DNA of 64,000 nt. Source: an uncultured Fusobacterium sp. Its GTDB lineage: Bacteria > Fusobacteriota > Fusobacteriia > Fusobacteriales > Fusobacteriaceae. The translations under genes and the position numbers were made by a program. Within the stretch, counting starts at the first letter, position 1; every line of letters begins with the position of its first letter. Where the stretch lies: assembly GCF_905200055.1 (NCBI RefSeq), contig NZ_CAJKIS010000006.1, positions 12,907 through 76,906 on the forward strand. The letters run 5' to 3'. Below the pieces are notes generated by a model. The model saw only the letters and a program-made list of their open reading frames with translations. It was not told the DNA's origin and made no database searches. Shown piece after piece: positions 16,057-25,411 of this stretch.

Positions 16057-17484
16057 TTATTTTAATTTAAGCAAATATATACTACTTTTTGTACTCCAAG
16101 AAGTATTAGGATAATTTTGTCTTACATAAGTAAAATAATTTCTTGCTTCTTCTTTGTTTCCAAGATTTGCATAAGCTATTGCCATATTATAATATATTTC
16201 TGCCTTTTTGTCATTGCTTTTTTCTAAAGATAGTGCTTTCTTAAAGTTTTCCACTGCCTTTTTATAATTTTCAACTTGTATACTACTTTGTCCTATATAA
16301 TAATATAGTTGATTACTTTCTTCATAATCCTTGTTAATTTCACTAGCTCTTTGGAAGTGTACAAGTGCTTCTACATAGTTCCCATTATTATAACTACTTT
16401 CTCCATTTGATAGGAATTTTTTAAATTGTGTATAATTTTGATTTTCTATGTTTTCCATAGCATTTTCCATAGTTCCATCATTAGGAGCAAATATTCCAAA
16501 AATTCCTCCTAAAATCTCTGGTGAAACTCCCTCTATTGTTCCATTGATATATTGATTTCCTTTGTTAATGTCTCCATTTTTTAAATACCAATTTCCAATA
16601 AATTCAGCTAACTCTTTACTAGGTGTAGTTTTAAAATATTTTTCTAAAAATTCAATTTCATCTTTATTTGCTATACTTTTAGTAGTAATTATATTTTTTA
16701 AAGTTTCATTTAAAATACTATTTTCTTCGTTGAATTCAAGCATCATAGAATCAAGTTTTATATTTTTTTCTCCTGAACTTGAAAGTGCATCTATTATACT
16801 TAATTTATCATGTTCATCAAGATTTCCAAATTTCTTTAAGAAATTAAGTTCCTCTTTAACAATTCTATTATTTCCAGCCTTACTTGCTACTTCCATCAAC
16901 ATAAAAGATATCTCTTTGTCTCTAAAACTATCTGGAAATGCAATTCTATGTAAAGCAACACTATCTTGTAATAATTTTAAATTACTCATAGCGTAATTTT
17001 TTAGAATTATATCATAATTATTTTGTTCCGTAAATCTATATTTTAATTTATTTGATATTGTAATTCTTCTAGTTATACCTCCTAGAGAGCTTAATTCAAC
17101 CTCAAAATCCCCTTGATATATACTTCTAAATACAAGATTTGTTCCTTTTATTCCCAATTCATAAGAGATATTTTTAGGATAACTTAAAAGTTTAAAATCA
17201 TCTTCAGCTTTTAGAGGAATTAATAAATAATCTCCTACATATACCTCAAAATTTCTCCCATTATATCTTTCTGAATAACTCTTTGTTTTTCCACTTCTTA
17301 AATTTTGAGAAATAACTTGTAATAATCCTGTTGCATCTGTTGTAGTTAATACTATGCTTTCTTGTTCTAAAGGAGTACTCTCCCCACTCATACTACTCCA
17401 AACATTGTCTATATCTGTATTTTGAGGAAGTCCAGTACAACTATACATAGTTAGCAAAATTAATAAAAATCCTATTATTTTCAT
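16057..17484 (-). CDS. TPR-repeat lipoprotein of unknown role
   Basis: A 475-residue predicted lipoprotein: MKIIGFLLILLTMYSC puts the lipidated Cys at residue 16. The middle is helical with no motif I can name. The last 130 residues contain about three TPR-like units, for example NNGNYVEALVHFQRASEI, QVENYKKAVENFKKALSL and NLGNKEEARNYFTYVRQNYP. Such envelope TPR lipoproteins often act as scaffolds (the BamD type is one example), but the long unique N-terminal part prevents a firm assignment. It sits between a DUF1934-like gene and lysS with a partial terminator upstream. Confidence 0.75.
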   Translation of the reverse strand: MKIIGFLLILLTMYSCTGLPQNTDIDNVWSSMSGESTPLEQESIVLTTTDATGLLQVISQNLRSGKTKSYSERYNGRNFEVYVGDYLLIPLKAEDDFKLLSYPKNISYELGIKGTNLVFRSIYQGDFEVELSSLGGITRRITISNKLKYRFTEQNNYDIILKNYAMSNLKLLQDSVALHRIAFPDSFRDKEISFMLMEVASKAGNNRIVKEELNFLKKFGNLDEHDKLSIIDALSSSGEKNIKLDSMMLEFNEENSILNETLKNIITTKSIANKDEIEFLEKYFKTTPSKELAEFIGNWYLKNGDINKGNQYINGTIEGVSPEILGGIFGIFAPNDGTMENAMENIENQNYTQFKKFLSNGESSYNNGNYVEALVHFQRASEINKDYEESNQLYYYIGQSSIQVENYKKAVENFKKALSLEKSNDKKAEIYYNMAIAYANLGNKEEARNYFTYVRQNYPNTSWSTKSSIYLLKLK

Positions 17485-17502
17485 TTTTCCTCCTAATTAC
17501 TT

Positions 17503-17532
17503 AAAATAGGGCATATAAATTTTGCCCTATTT
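17503..17532 (-). terminator. Possible (partial) terminator before the lipoprotein gene
   Basis: Stem AAATAGGGCA (17504-17513) with TGCCCTATTT (17523-17532). On the minus strand only a short T run follows, so it may be an attenuating rather than complete stop inside the operon. Confidence 0.5.
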
Positions 17533-17540
17533 CAAATAGT

Positions 17541-17909
17541 TTAATACTCTTTTATAGTTATAGAGATAAGATTAACCTCTTCTCCACCATCTAAGATTTT
17601 GTAAGTAAAATCTAAGATATTATCCTTGTAACTTAAGCTTTCCCCTTTTAAAGAAAATACTTTTTTAAATCCTTCTCCATAATATACAAACTCTGTTTCT
17701 TTTTTCATATCTATATCTAAGATAGTAGCTATACCATTATTATCTCTATCAATGATTACCCTATCTTCTAAAACAGATATTTTACATTTTCCAAGTTTGC
17801 TAAGATATTCATACTCTATAGTTTCAAGAGTCTCAATCTTTTTTCCTGTTACTATTTCATAACTTTTCTCATTATAACTATCAAGACTTCTAATAATAAA
17901 TTTATTCAT
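17541..17909 (-). CDS. Small beta-rich protein, DUF1934-like
   Basis: A 122-residue protein of alternating beta-type segments and charged turns. It ends in DFTYKILDGGEEVNLISITIKEY, which resembles the C-terminus of DUF1934 (YwiB-like, lipocalin-fold) proteins of Firmicutes. No signal peptide or membrane segment is visible, and its role is unknown. Its ATG overlaps the stop of the DUF1292 gene by one base, so the two are translated together. The family call is tentative because the conserved part is short. Confidence 0.55.
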   Translation of the reverse strand: MNKFIIRSLDSYNEKSYEIVTGKKIETLETIEYEYLSKLGKCKISVLEDRVIIDRDNNGIATILDIDMKKETEFVYYGEGFKKVFSLKGESLSYKDNILDFTYKILDGGEEVNLISITIKEY

Positions 17910-18250
17910 TAATAATAATCCTCTTCGTCTCCATCATAGTAATCTTCGTTGTCAAATTTATCTCCGTAATCCTCATCTTCTCTATCATAGTACTCATCTT
18001 CTTCGTAATCCCCAATATCTTCTCCTAAAAGATATTCCTCTTTCCAATAGTCGATTACTTCACTAGCATCTCCATCATCTAAGATTTCAAGCTCCTCTTC
18101 ATCTTCATCATAAAGGAATACATGAACATCACCATCAAAATCTTCTGCTATAATATATTCCTTATCACCCATTATAACATTTTCTAGTACGTGTAATTCA
18201 TACTCCTCATCATCGATATCATAATAAAAAGTTTCTCCTTGTGAATACAT
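17909..18250 (-). CDS. Acidic DUF1292-family protein
   Basis: A 113-residue, very acidic protein. The first two thirds fit DUF1292 (YrzB-like): a GETFYYDIDDEEYELHVLE start, then EYIIAEDFDGDVHVFLYDED and LEILDDGDASEVIDYW. The last 40 residues are an Asp/Glu/Tyr-rich tail (DYEEDEYYDREDEDYGDKF and onward) not needed by the family and probably disordered. Function is unknown. In Firmicutes the family gene often lies near alaS and ruvX; here those genes are elsewhere in the window. An AT-rich promoter region precedes it. Confidence 0.8.
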   Translation of the reverse strand: MYSQGETFYYDIDDEEYELHVLENVIMGDKEYIIAEDFDGDVHVFLYDEDEEELEILDDGDASEVIDYWKEEYLLGEDIGDYEEDEYYDREDEDYGDKFDNEDYYDGDEEDYY

Positions 18251-18310
18251 AACTTCTTCCCTCCTAAATTTTTTTAACTTAACATTATAATTTTTTATGA
18301 TATTTTATAA

Positions 18311-18778
18311 TTATTTATGATACTTTGTATTTTTTAATATGCTAAACCATCTATAGATTTGTTCTGTTAAAATAAGTCGCATCAATTGGTGTGGAAACGT
18401 CATCTTTGAAAAACTAAGTTTCATCTGTGATGCTTTTCTTACACTTTCAGAGACTCCATATGAACCACCAATTATAAAATTAATACTACTTACTCCATTG
18501 ACAGTTAATCTTTCTATCTCCTCAGCCATCTCTTCAGATGAAAAGTTTTTCCCTTGTATATCTAATAATACATTATAACCACCTATTTTTTCAAGAGTTC
18601 TTAAAATTTCCTCTCCCTCTTTTTCAATAGATAAGTTTCTATTATTATCATTTCCATCCTCTTTAAGTTCTATAATTCTCATTTTAGCAAAAGATTGCAT
18701 TCTTTTCAAGAACTCATTTATTCCTTCAATAATATATTTCTCTTTTACCTTTCCTACACATACAATAGATATATTCAA
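18311..18778 (-). CDS. rlmH: 23S rRNA (pseudouridine1915-N3)-methyltransferase RlmH
   Basis: SPOUT-class methyltransferase that modifies pseudouridine 1915 in helix 69 of 23S rRNA. The 155 residues match the family in length and in the motifs CVGKVKEKYIIEGINEFLKR, NFIIGGSYGVSESVR (SAM-binding knot) and KMTFPHQLMRLILTEQIYRW at the C-terminus. The start is a TTG at 18776-18778 with an AAGGAG site 8 nt upstream; the next in-frame ATG would remove the conserved N-terminal strand. It follows mutL by 31 nt. Confidence 0.94.
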   Translation of the reverse strand: MNISIVCVGKVKEKYIIEGINEFLKRMQSFAKMRIIELKEDGNDNNRNLSIEKEGEEILRTLEKIGGYNVLLDIQGKNFSSEEMAEEIERLTVNGVSSINFIIGGSYGVSESVRKASQMKLSFSKMTFPHQLMRLILTEQIYRWFSILKNTKYHK

Positions 18779-18809
18779 AGTTTTCTCCTTTTCATACTTT
18801 TTCTACTTT

Positions 18810-20744
18810 TTATTTCCTTTTAAACAATTTTTCTAAATCACTCATTGTTATTTTTATTATGATTGGTCTTCCATGAGGACAAGTATATTCACCTATCTCA
18901 TGAAGTTTTTCTACCATAATCTCCATCTCATCTTGCGTCAATTTTTCATTTGCCTTTACAGCTCCTCTACAAGACATTGAAATTATTATATTTTCCCTTA
19001 TATCCTTAGATTTATCCTCTTTTAAATTTCTTAAAATCTCTCTAAAAATATTCTCGATACTATCTCTAAAATTCATTATTGGAACTGCTCTAATTAAAAT
19101 CTCATTATCTCCAAACTCATCTATCTCAAAACCAAATTTTGTAAAACTATCTATATTTTCAAAAATAAGCTCTCTCTCTCTAGGATCAACTAATACCCTT
19201 ATGGGTACTAATAATTGTTGACTACTAACCTCTCTATTAGAGTATTCCTCTTTTAAACTTTCATAAAGTATTCTTTCGTGAACTATATGTTGATCATAGA
19301 TCTCTAATATTCCATCTCTTTCAACTAAAATGAAAGAATTAAATATTTGCCCCAATACTTTAAAATCTATTTTTTTATTTTTCTTTTGAAAATTATTCTC
19401 TTCTTTTTCTAGTTTTTTCTCTTTTATATCTTCATTAATTGAAATTGGCTTTTCTATCTTTATATTTTCTACTTTCTTTTTCTCTTTTTCCTCTTCTAAC
19501 CAATTAAAATTGTTTTCACTATCACTTATTTCAAGCTCTATTCTCTTCTTATCTTCAATAGGAACTTTTGCAGGAATTTCGAGAGTTCTCGAAATTTCTT
19601 CCTTTAATTTATTCTCCACTTCTCTTTCAATTGGCTTATCATTTATCTCTTTTTTCTCATATTTTTCAACTTTTATATCTTCAAATTGTTTATTTTCTGC
19701 TTTTAGTGGAACAAACTTTGAAAATTCAGCAAAGTCTAAAAAATTATCCTCTTGTTTCTCTTCCAAAGTTGGAGAAACAAAATTATCATCTCTTTCAAAG
19801 CTATTTTCTATCTCTTTCAATATTTTTTCATAAATAAATTTTTCATCAGAAAATTTTACAATTTTTTTAGAAGGATGAACATTTACATCAACTTCTTGTG
19901 GATCTATCTCTAAAAATATTATTGCAAAGGGATATCTCCCTTTCATAAGCTTAGTATAATACCCATCTATTACAGCATTTTCTATAAGCTTAGATTTTAC
20001 CATTCTGCCATTTACAAAAGTAAATATTGAATCCTTTGTTGATCTATATAGAGATCCATTTCCTAAATATCCCATAGAAAATTTCTTACAATTTTTTAAA
20101 ACATTATTCCCGAAAATCTCTACTACTGCATTGTCCAAACCATTTCCAGTAGTTTTTATACTTACCTTATCATCTAATATTAAAGTTATAGCTACATCTG
20201 CATTTCCTAAAGCCTCTTGTATAACGATATCCTTTATATTCATATACTCAGTTGTAGCTTTTCTTAAAAATTTTAATCTTGCAGGAGTATTGAAAAATAG
20301 ATCTTTTATCTCTATTGTGGTCCCTCTATTTCTCTGTATCTCTTTAAGCCCTGTAATCTTCCCACCAGATACATTTACTGCTGATCCTATTAATGATTCC
20401 TCATCTTTAGAGGATAGTATCATCTTAGAAACTGCTGCTATTGATGATAGAGCCTCACCTCTAAAGCCATATGTAAAAAGATTGTACAGATCCTCTTTCT
20501 TTCTAATTTTACTTGTAGCATGTCTTTCCACTGACATCAAAAGATCTTCTTGTGACATTCCCTTTCCATCATCACTTATTATTACATGTTTTCCACCATT
20601 TTTTACATCTATCTTTATATTTTTACTCCCAGCATCTAAAGAGTTTTCCAATAACTCTTTTATCATACTTGCAGGATTTTCAACTACTTCCCCAGCTGCT
20701 ATCATATTTGAAACTGACTCATCTAATACCTTAATTATCCCCAT
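18810..20744 (-). CDS. mutL: DNA mismatch repair protein MutL
   Basis: ATPase and mediator of mismatch repair. The N-terminal GHKL domain (about 1-330) shows IAAGEVVENPASMIKELLEN, ISDDGKGMSQEDL and ATSKIRKKEDLYNLFTYGFRGEAL. A long Lys/Glu-rich linker covers about 340-450. The C-terminal domain carries LKVLGQIFNS-type and DQHIVHERILYE motifs (DQHAxHER form) and CPHGRPIIIK, the zinc-site pattern of MutL proteins with endonuclease activity. With MutS at 48.8-51.5 kb the core mismatch pair is present but not adjacent. It has its own promoter and is the first gene of the run ending at lysS. Confidence 0.95.
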   Translation of the reverse strand: MGIIKVLDESVSNMIAAGEVVENPASMIKELLENSLDAGSKNIKIDVKNGGKHVIISDDGKGMSQEDLLMSVERHATSKIRKKEDLYNLFTYGFRGEALSSIAAVSKMILSSKDEESLIGSAVNVSGGKITGLKEIQRNRGTTIEIKDLFFNTPARLKFLRKATTEYMNIKDIVIQEALGNADVAITLILDDKVSIKTTGNGLDNAVVEIFGNNVLKNCKKFSMGYLGNGSLYRSTKDSIFTFVNGRMVKSKLIENAVIDGYYTKLMKGRYPFAIIFLEIDPQEVDVNVHPSKKIVKFSDEKFIYEKILKEIENSFERDDNFVSPTLEEKQEDNFLDFAEFSKFVPLKAENKQFEDIKVEKYEKKEINDKPIEREVENKLKEEISRTLEIPAKVPIEDKKRIELEISDSENNFNWLEEEKEKKKVENIKIEKPISINEDIKEKKLEKEENNFQKKNKKIDFKVLGQIFNSFILVERDGILEIYDQHIVHERILYESLKEEYSNREVSSQQLLVPIRVLVDPRERELIFENIDSFTKFGFEIDEFGDNEILIRAVPIMNFRDSIENIFREILRNLKEDKSKDIRENIIISMSCRGAVKANEKLTQDEMEIMVEKLHEIGEYTCPHGRPIIIKITMSDLEKLFKRK

Positions 20745-20779
20745 TTTTCACCTCCCTAAATTACAACATACTGCTTTTC

Positions 20780-20808
20780 ATTATCTAACATATTTCATAG
20801 AATTTCAA
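20780..20808 (-). promoter_or_regulatory. Promoter of mutL
   Basis: Minus strand TTGAAA (20803-20808), 17-nt spacer, GATAAT (20780-20785), about 35 nt before the mutL ATG. Confidence 0.55.
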
Positions 20809-20846
20809 TAGATTTTTTTAATTTTTTAAAAAAATAATATATTTAG

Positions 20847-20875
20847 TTGCCATTTTCTCTTTATTTTGCCATAAT
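20847..20875 (+). promoter_or_regulatory. Promoter of the TPR protein and recJ
   Basis: TTGCCA (20847-20852), 17-nt spacer, CATAAT (20870-20875) with TGC just before; about 43 nt before the start codon at 20918. Confidence 0.55.
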
Positions 20876-20917
20876 TATATTGTAAGATTTTACTAGATTT
20901 TTAAGAGGTGCTTTATA

Positions 20918-22762
20918 ATGAAAAAAATTTTTATGCTTCTATTTTTTATTTTAAATATAAATATTTTTAGTTATAACTATGATGATTATTCAATATTTAT
21001 CCAAGGAAAAAATGCCTATGAAAAAGAGGACTATATTACAGCTCAAGAAAGTTTTGAAACTTTGATGAGAAGTTTTGGTTACTCTCCTATCTTAAAAAAT
21101 AACTATGCCTTTTACTTTATTGGAATGACATATTATCATTTAAGAGATTATGAAAAAGCTGTTTATTATCTTCAAAAAGCTGTATTTACTTACAACAACT
21201 CTTTTTTAACTAAAGAATCAAAATTTGAGAAAAATAATTATCTTGCTGAAAGAGATTATTCTCTTGGAGATGCTCTTTTAAAAATTGGTAATTTTGAGTT
21301 AGGTGAAACATATCTTCAGAGATTAGACTATAATTATTATTCACCAAAACCTAGTTATTTTGAGAAAAAAGCTTTACTTTTACTTATGGAGAGAAAAAGT
21401 GGTTTCGAAGATTACTATAACTTAAAGTTTAATGAAGATTTAAAATCTGCTGATAAATTATCTGATGATAAACTTTTAAAAGTCACAGAATACTTCTCTA
21501 GTCAAAAAAAATTTGATAAAGCTATATATTTAGGAAAGAAAATTCTTTCTTCTCCTTCAAAAGATTCAGAGATAAAAGAAAAAGCTATTATAGAAATTTT
21601 TAGAAGTTATCTACAAGAAAAAAAATATAAAGAGATTATAGATATAGCAAATAAATATGATAAGATTGTTGACTCAAACATTTTATTTTTCTACAAGGGA
21701 GTTGCTTATTACAAGTTGAAAGATTTTTCAAGATGTCTTTATTTCTTTGAAAGTATAAAAGAGGGTAAATATTTACCTACAGCCCTGCTTTATGTTAGTG
21801 GTATTTACTACTCTTTTGGAGATTATAATAAAGTTATTGAATCTGTAAATAAAATCTCTACTAAAAATATTATAGCTGATATTTTATTAGCTGACTCTTA
21901 TTTAAAACTGAAAAAAGAGAGAAAATTTGAAGAAACAGCTAGAAAAATTATAAACAACTATCCAAATTCATATGAGGGATTATTTTTTGCTTTTATTTTA
22001 GAAAATAAAAATATGGATTTAGCCTCTCACAATGCTACTTTTAAAATAAGTTTAATTATTGACAACTTTTTAAATTCAACAAAAAGCGATACTGATAATG
22101 TGTTTGATAAGATCAATTATTTAGAGTTAGAAAAGTTATGTAATATATCTAAAATAAAAAATGAAGAGCTTTTAAAAATAGAACTTCAAAATAGTAGTTT
22201 TGTAAATAAATATTCTATTTCAAATGGTTTAGCAGTTACAACGATTTTAGAAAATGGTGAATTTTATGATTTAGCATATAAGAACTCTTCTGCTTATAGA
22301 AAAGAGTTTTTCAAATATAGAGATCTTATAAAATACAATTATCCTCTATATTACAAGGATATTGTTGATAATTGTTCTAAAAAATATGATATTCCTCAAG
22401 AGCTTATTTATACAACTATGCTTTTAGGAAGTAAATTTGATAAAGAAGCTATCTCTAAAAACTCAAGAATAGGTTTAATGATGGTTTCTCTTAAACATGA
22501 AGAAGAAATTAATGAGCTTTTAAAGCCTGAAGTTAATATTGAGTTAGGTTCTAGAAAAATAAAAGAACTTCTAAAAAAATATAATGGAAATAAATTAAAG
22601 ACACTTATTCACTATAATTTTGGAGAAGGAGTAGCAAAAAGCATAAAATTTGACTTTGACGGAGATATTAATCTTGATACTATTTCCAATCCTGAAGAAA
22701 AATATGAGATTCAAGATTTGATTATTACATATATATTCTATAAAAAATTATATAATTTTTAA
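20918..22762 (+). CDS. Exported TPR protein with a degenerate lytic-transglycosylase-like domain
   Basis: A 614-residue exported protein. A signal peptide covers about residues 1-18 (MKKIFMLLFFILNINIFSYN). Tetratricopeptide-type helices run from about 25 to 360. The last 125 residues align by eye with SLT lytic transglycosylases: IPQELIYTTMLLGSKFDKEA, NSRIGLMMVS, PEVNIELGSRKIKELLKKY and IHYNFGEG match the usual layout. The catalytic Glu of the usual ES pair is replaced by Gly504 (LLGSKF), so muramidase activity is unlikely. It may bind peptidoglycan or act as a scaffold. It lies 19 nt before recJ and shares its promoter. Confidence 0.75.
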   Translation: MKKIFMLLFFILNINIFSYNYDDYSIFIQGKNAYEKEDYITAQESFETLMRSFGYSPILKNNYAFYFIGMTYYHLRDYEKAVYYLQKAVFTYNNSFLTKESKFEKNNYLAERDYSLGDALLKIGNFELGETYLQRLDYNYYSPKPSYFEKKALLLLMERKSGFEDYYNLKFNEDLKSADKLSDDKLLKVTEYFSSQKKFDKAIYLGKKILSSPSKDSEIKEKAIIEIFRSYLQEKKYKEIIDIANKYDKIVDSNILFFYKGVAYYKLKDFSRCLYFFESIKEGKYLPTALLYVSGIYYSFGDYNKVIESVNKISTKNIIADILLADSYLKLKKERKFEETARKIINNYPNSYEGLFFAFILENKNMDLASHNATFKISLIIDNFLNSTKSDTDNVFDKINYLELEKLCNISKIKNEELLKIELQNSSFVNKYSISNGLAVTTILENGEFYDLAYKNSSAYRKEFFKYRDLIKYNYPLYYKDIVDNCSKKYDIPQELIYTTMLLGSKFDKEAISKNSRIGLMMVSLKHEEEINELLKPEVNIELGSRKIKELLKKYNGNKLKTLIHYNFGEGVAKSIKFDFDGDINLDTISNPEEKYEIQDLIITYIFYKKLYNF

Positions 22763-22781
22763 GATTTAAAAAGGAGAAAAA

Positions 22782-25355
22782 ATGCGTGATACTAGATGGA
22801 TTTATAAAAACAATTCCAACGAAATATATAACAATTTTAATTTAGATAAAGACATTACTACTTTGCTTTATAATAGAGAGATTATTGATAATAAAGATAT
22901 AAAAACTTTCCTATATGGTGGAGTTGAAGATATTACCTCTCCGTTCTTGCTAAAAGATATAGATAAAGCAGTTGAAAGATTAGAAATAGCTAAAGAAAAA
23001 GGAGAGCCTGTTTGGATATATGGAGATTATGATGTAGATGGAATTACTTCTGTTTCACTTTGTTATCTTGCCCTTAAAGAGCTTGGTTACAATGTAAAAT
23101 ATTATATTCCTCTTAGAGATGAGGGATATGGGCTAAATATTGAAGCTCTCAATCATATAAAAAGTGAGGGTGGAACTCTTGTTATCACTGTTGATTGTGG
23201 AATCTCATCTCATAAAGAGATAGCTCATGCCAATGATATTGGAATAGATATTATTGTTACAGATCACCATGAAATAAACAATGGAAATCCACCTGCCTTT
23301 GCAGTAATCAATCCTAAGAGAGAGGATAATGAATATAAGTTCAAATATTTAGCTGGAGTAGGAACAGCTTTTTTCCTTATCTCTGCTCTTTTTGAAAGAA
23401 ACAATTTAAAAGATGAATTATATAAATATCTTGATATTGTAGCTATTGGAACTGTTGCTGATATTGTTCCTCTATTAAAAGAAAATAGAATCTTTGTAAA
23501 AGAAGGACTTGAATATCTTAGAAGAAGTAAATGGCTTGGAATCAATATGCTTATTAAAAAGATCTTTGAAGACTATGAAACTAGAAAATTTAATACCTAT
23601 GATATAGGGTTTATCATTGCTCCTATATTCAATGCTGCTGGAAGGCTTGAAGATGCTAAAAGAGCTGTTGAGCTTTTTATCGAAAAAGATCATAGAGTAT
23701 GTTCAAGTATAATTAGTGAACTTCTTAGTAAAAATAATGAGAGAAAAGAGATTCAAGAGGATATTTTCCAAAAAGCTGTGGAAAAAATTGAAAATGAAAA
23801 ACTTTATGAAAATGCTGTCCTTGTAGTTGGTGAGGAAGGTTTTCATCATGGGGTAATTGGAATTGTAGCTTCTAAAATCCTAGATAGATATTATAAACCT
23901 ACAATTATTATGGAGATAAAAAAAGATGAGGGAATTGCTACTGCTTCTTGTAGAAGTATTGAAGGATTTAATATTATAGAAGCACTTAATAATTTTTCAG
24001 ATCTTCTTTTAAAATATGGGGGACATAGTGGAGCTGCTGGTTTCTCTATTAAGATTGAAAATATTCCTGAATTTTCAAAAAGATTAAATGAATATGCTGA
24101 GAAAACTATTTCAGACATAGCTTTTGTAAAGCCAATTAAGATTGATAAACCTTTAGCTTTCTATAAGATCTCATATGATTTTCTTGATAAAATATCTCTA
24201 CTTGAACCTTTCGGCTTTGGAAACTCATCTCCTATCTTCTCTTTAAATAATTGTCAATTTGATAATTTAAGATTGATAGGGAAAGATAGAAAACATATTA
24301 TGTTAAATATTATAAAAGATGGTTATGAGTTTAAAAATTGTGTTTGGTTTAATAGTGATGATATTTTTGAAGAGTTAGTTTCTCTTACAAATATAGATAT
24401 AGCCTTTAAATTGAAACTTGAAACCTTTAAAGATAAATATCAATATAAGATTTTTATTGAGGATATAAAAGAAAGCATTAACATTGAAAATAGCAGTATA
24501 CATAATTTTGATCTATATGATACTACTTTTCCAATAGAAACTGTAATATATACAAGAAGAAAATTAGAGTCTAATGAGTTAAAATTAACTTTTTCAGATG
24601 CTGGAATCACTATTGCTAATAATAAAATGTATCTAGGTACATTGGACAATTCCACTGAATATCTTCTTACATCTTTGAAAAATATGTATAACCTTGATTT
24701 TAATGTTAAGTTAAAAGATGTTATTATGAAAGATGAAAACTACAATGTACATATTTTAATTGATAAAGATTACTCTTTTAGATCTTATGCTATTAAGCAA
24801 GGAGAACTTTTTAAAGAGATTAAAAACTTTTTAATTCAAGAGTTTCAATATAATTCTATTCAGAAAAAAATATTATCTTCTATATTTAAGGAGAAAAAAA
24901 ATATTGTTGCATATATGAAAAGAAGAAGAGGGATACAAACTATAATTCAAACAGTAGGATTATATTTTAAAAATATTAATGAAAGAGCTTTGTTAATAAC
25001 AGATGAAAATATAAATCAAAAAACTCTATCTTGTATAGATCTAAGCAATAAATATTCAGATAATTTTGATTTTTATATTCTTTTAAATCCAACTATAGAT
25101 ATGATAAAAAAAGTTACAAATAAAAGATTTTTAATAATTTCAGAGGAAAATAATCTCAATATAGAAAATTTCGAGATTATTAAAGATTCTTTCTCTATTC
25201 CTGAGAATATAATCTTCTCCTCTGAAAATGAGATTCTAAATAAACAACATATTTTCTGTAAAAAACTTACGTATGAAGAGAGAAAAAATATTATAAAAAA
25301 CCTTACAAGATATAAAACTATCTATTCTACTGAAGATATTTTATGTTATCTTTAA
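22782..25355 (+). CDS. recJ: Single-stranded-DNA exonuclease RecJ with long C-terminal extension
   Basis: 5'-3' ssDNA exonuclease of recombination and mismatch repair. The DHH part has GDYDVDGITS (about 83-92), ITVDCGIS and VTDHHEINNG (about 158-167). The DHHA1 part has CRSIEGFNI and YGGHSGAAGFSI (about 410-420), followed by an OB-type domain. At 857 residues it is much longer than the E. coli enzyme (577), like Firmicutes RecJ with an extra C-terminal domain. Residues about 690-857 resemble a helicase core that lost its P-loop (MKRRRGIQTIIQ where GKS/T is expected); this is inference. All exonuclease metal ligands appear intact. Confidence 0.93.
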   Translation: MRDTRWIYKNNSNEIYNNFNLDKDITTLLYNREIIDNKDIKTFLYGGVEDITSPFLLKDIDKAVERLEIAKEKGEPVWIYGDYDVDGITSVSLCYLALKELGYNVKYYIPLRDEGYGLNIEALNHIKSEGGTLVITVDCGISSHKEIAHANDIGIDIIVTDHHEINNGNPPAFAVINPKREDNEYKFKYLAGVGTAFFLISALFERNNLKDELYKYLDIVAIGTVADIVPLLKENRIFVKEGLEYLRRSKWLGINMLIKKIFEDYETRKFNTYDIGFIIAPIFNAAGRLEDAKRAVELFIEKDHRVCSSIISELLSKNNERKEIQEDIFQKAVEKIENEKLYENAVLVVGEEGFHHGVIGIVASKILDRYYKPTIIMEIKKDEGIATASCRSIEGFNIIEALNNFSDLLLKYGGHSGAAGFSIKIENIPEFSKRLNEYAEKTISDIAFVKPIKIDKPLAFYKISYDFLDKISLLEPFGFGNSSPIFSLNNCQFDNLRLIGKDRKHIMLNIIKDGYEFKNCVWFNSDDIFEELVSLTNIDIAFKLKLETFKDKYQYKIFIEDIKESINIENSSIHNFDLYDTTFPIETVIYTRRKLESNELKLTFSDAGITIANNKMYLGTLDNSTEYLLTSLKNMYNLDFNVKLKDVIMKDENYNVHILIDKDYSFRSYAIKQGELFKEIKNFLIQEFQYNSIQKKILSSIFKEKKNIVAYMKRRRGIQTIIQTVGLYFKNINERALLITDENINQKTLSCIDLSNKYSDNFDFYILLNPTIDMIKKVTNKRFLIISEENNLNIENFEIIKDSFSIPENIIFSSENEILNKQHIFCKKLTYEERKNIIKNLTRYKTIYSTEDILCYL

Positions 25356-25361
25356 AATCTA

Positions 25362-25397
25362 AAAGAGCTACTGCAACTATGCAATAGCTCTTTCTTT
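25362..25397. terminator. Bidirectional terminator between recJ and the DAACS symporter
   Basis: AAAGAGCTA (25362-25370) pairs with TAGCTCTTT (25385-25393), with added TGC/GCA pairing inside. T runs follow on the plus strand and A runs precede, so it can serve both converging genes. Confidence 0.82.
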
Positions 25398-25411
25398 TAT
25401 TCTTTATTAAA

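Noticed and set aside
20131..20811. Long plus-strand open frame opposite mutL
   Set aside because: It is a shadow of the clear mutL reading frame, with no family motif and running into the mutL promoter.
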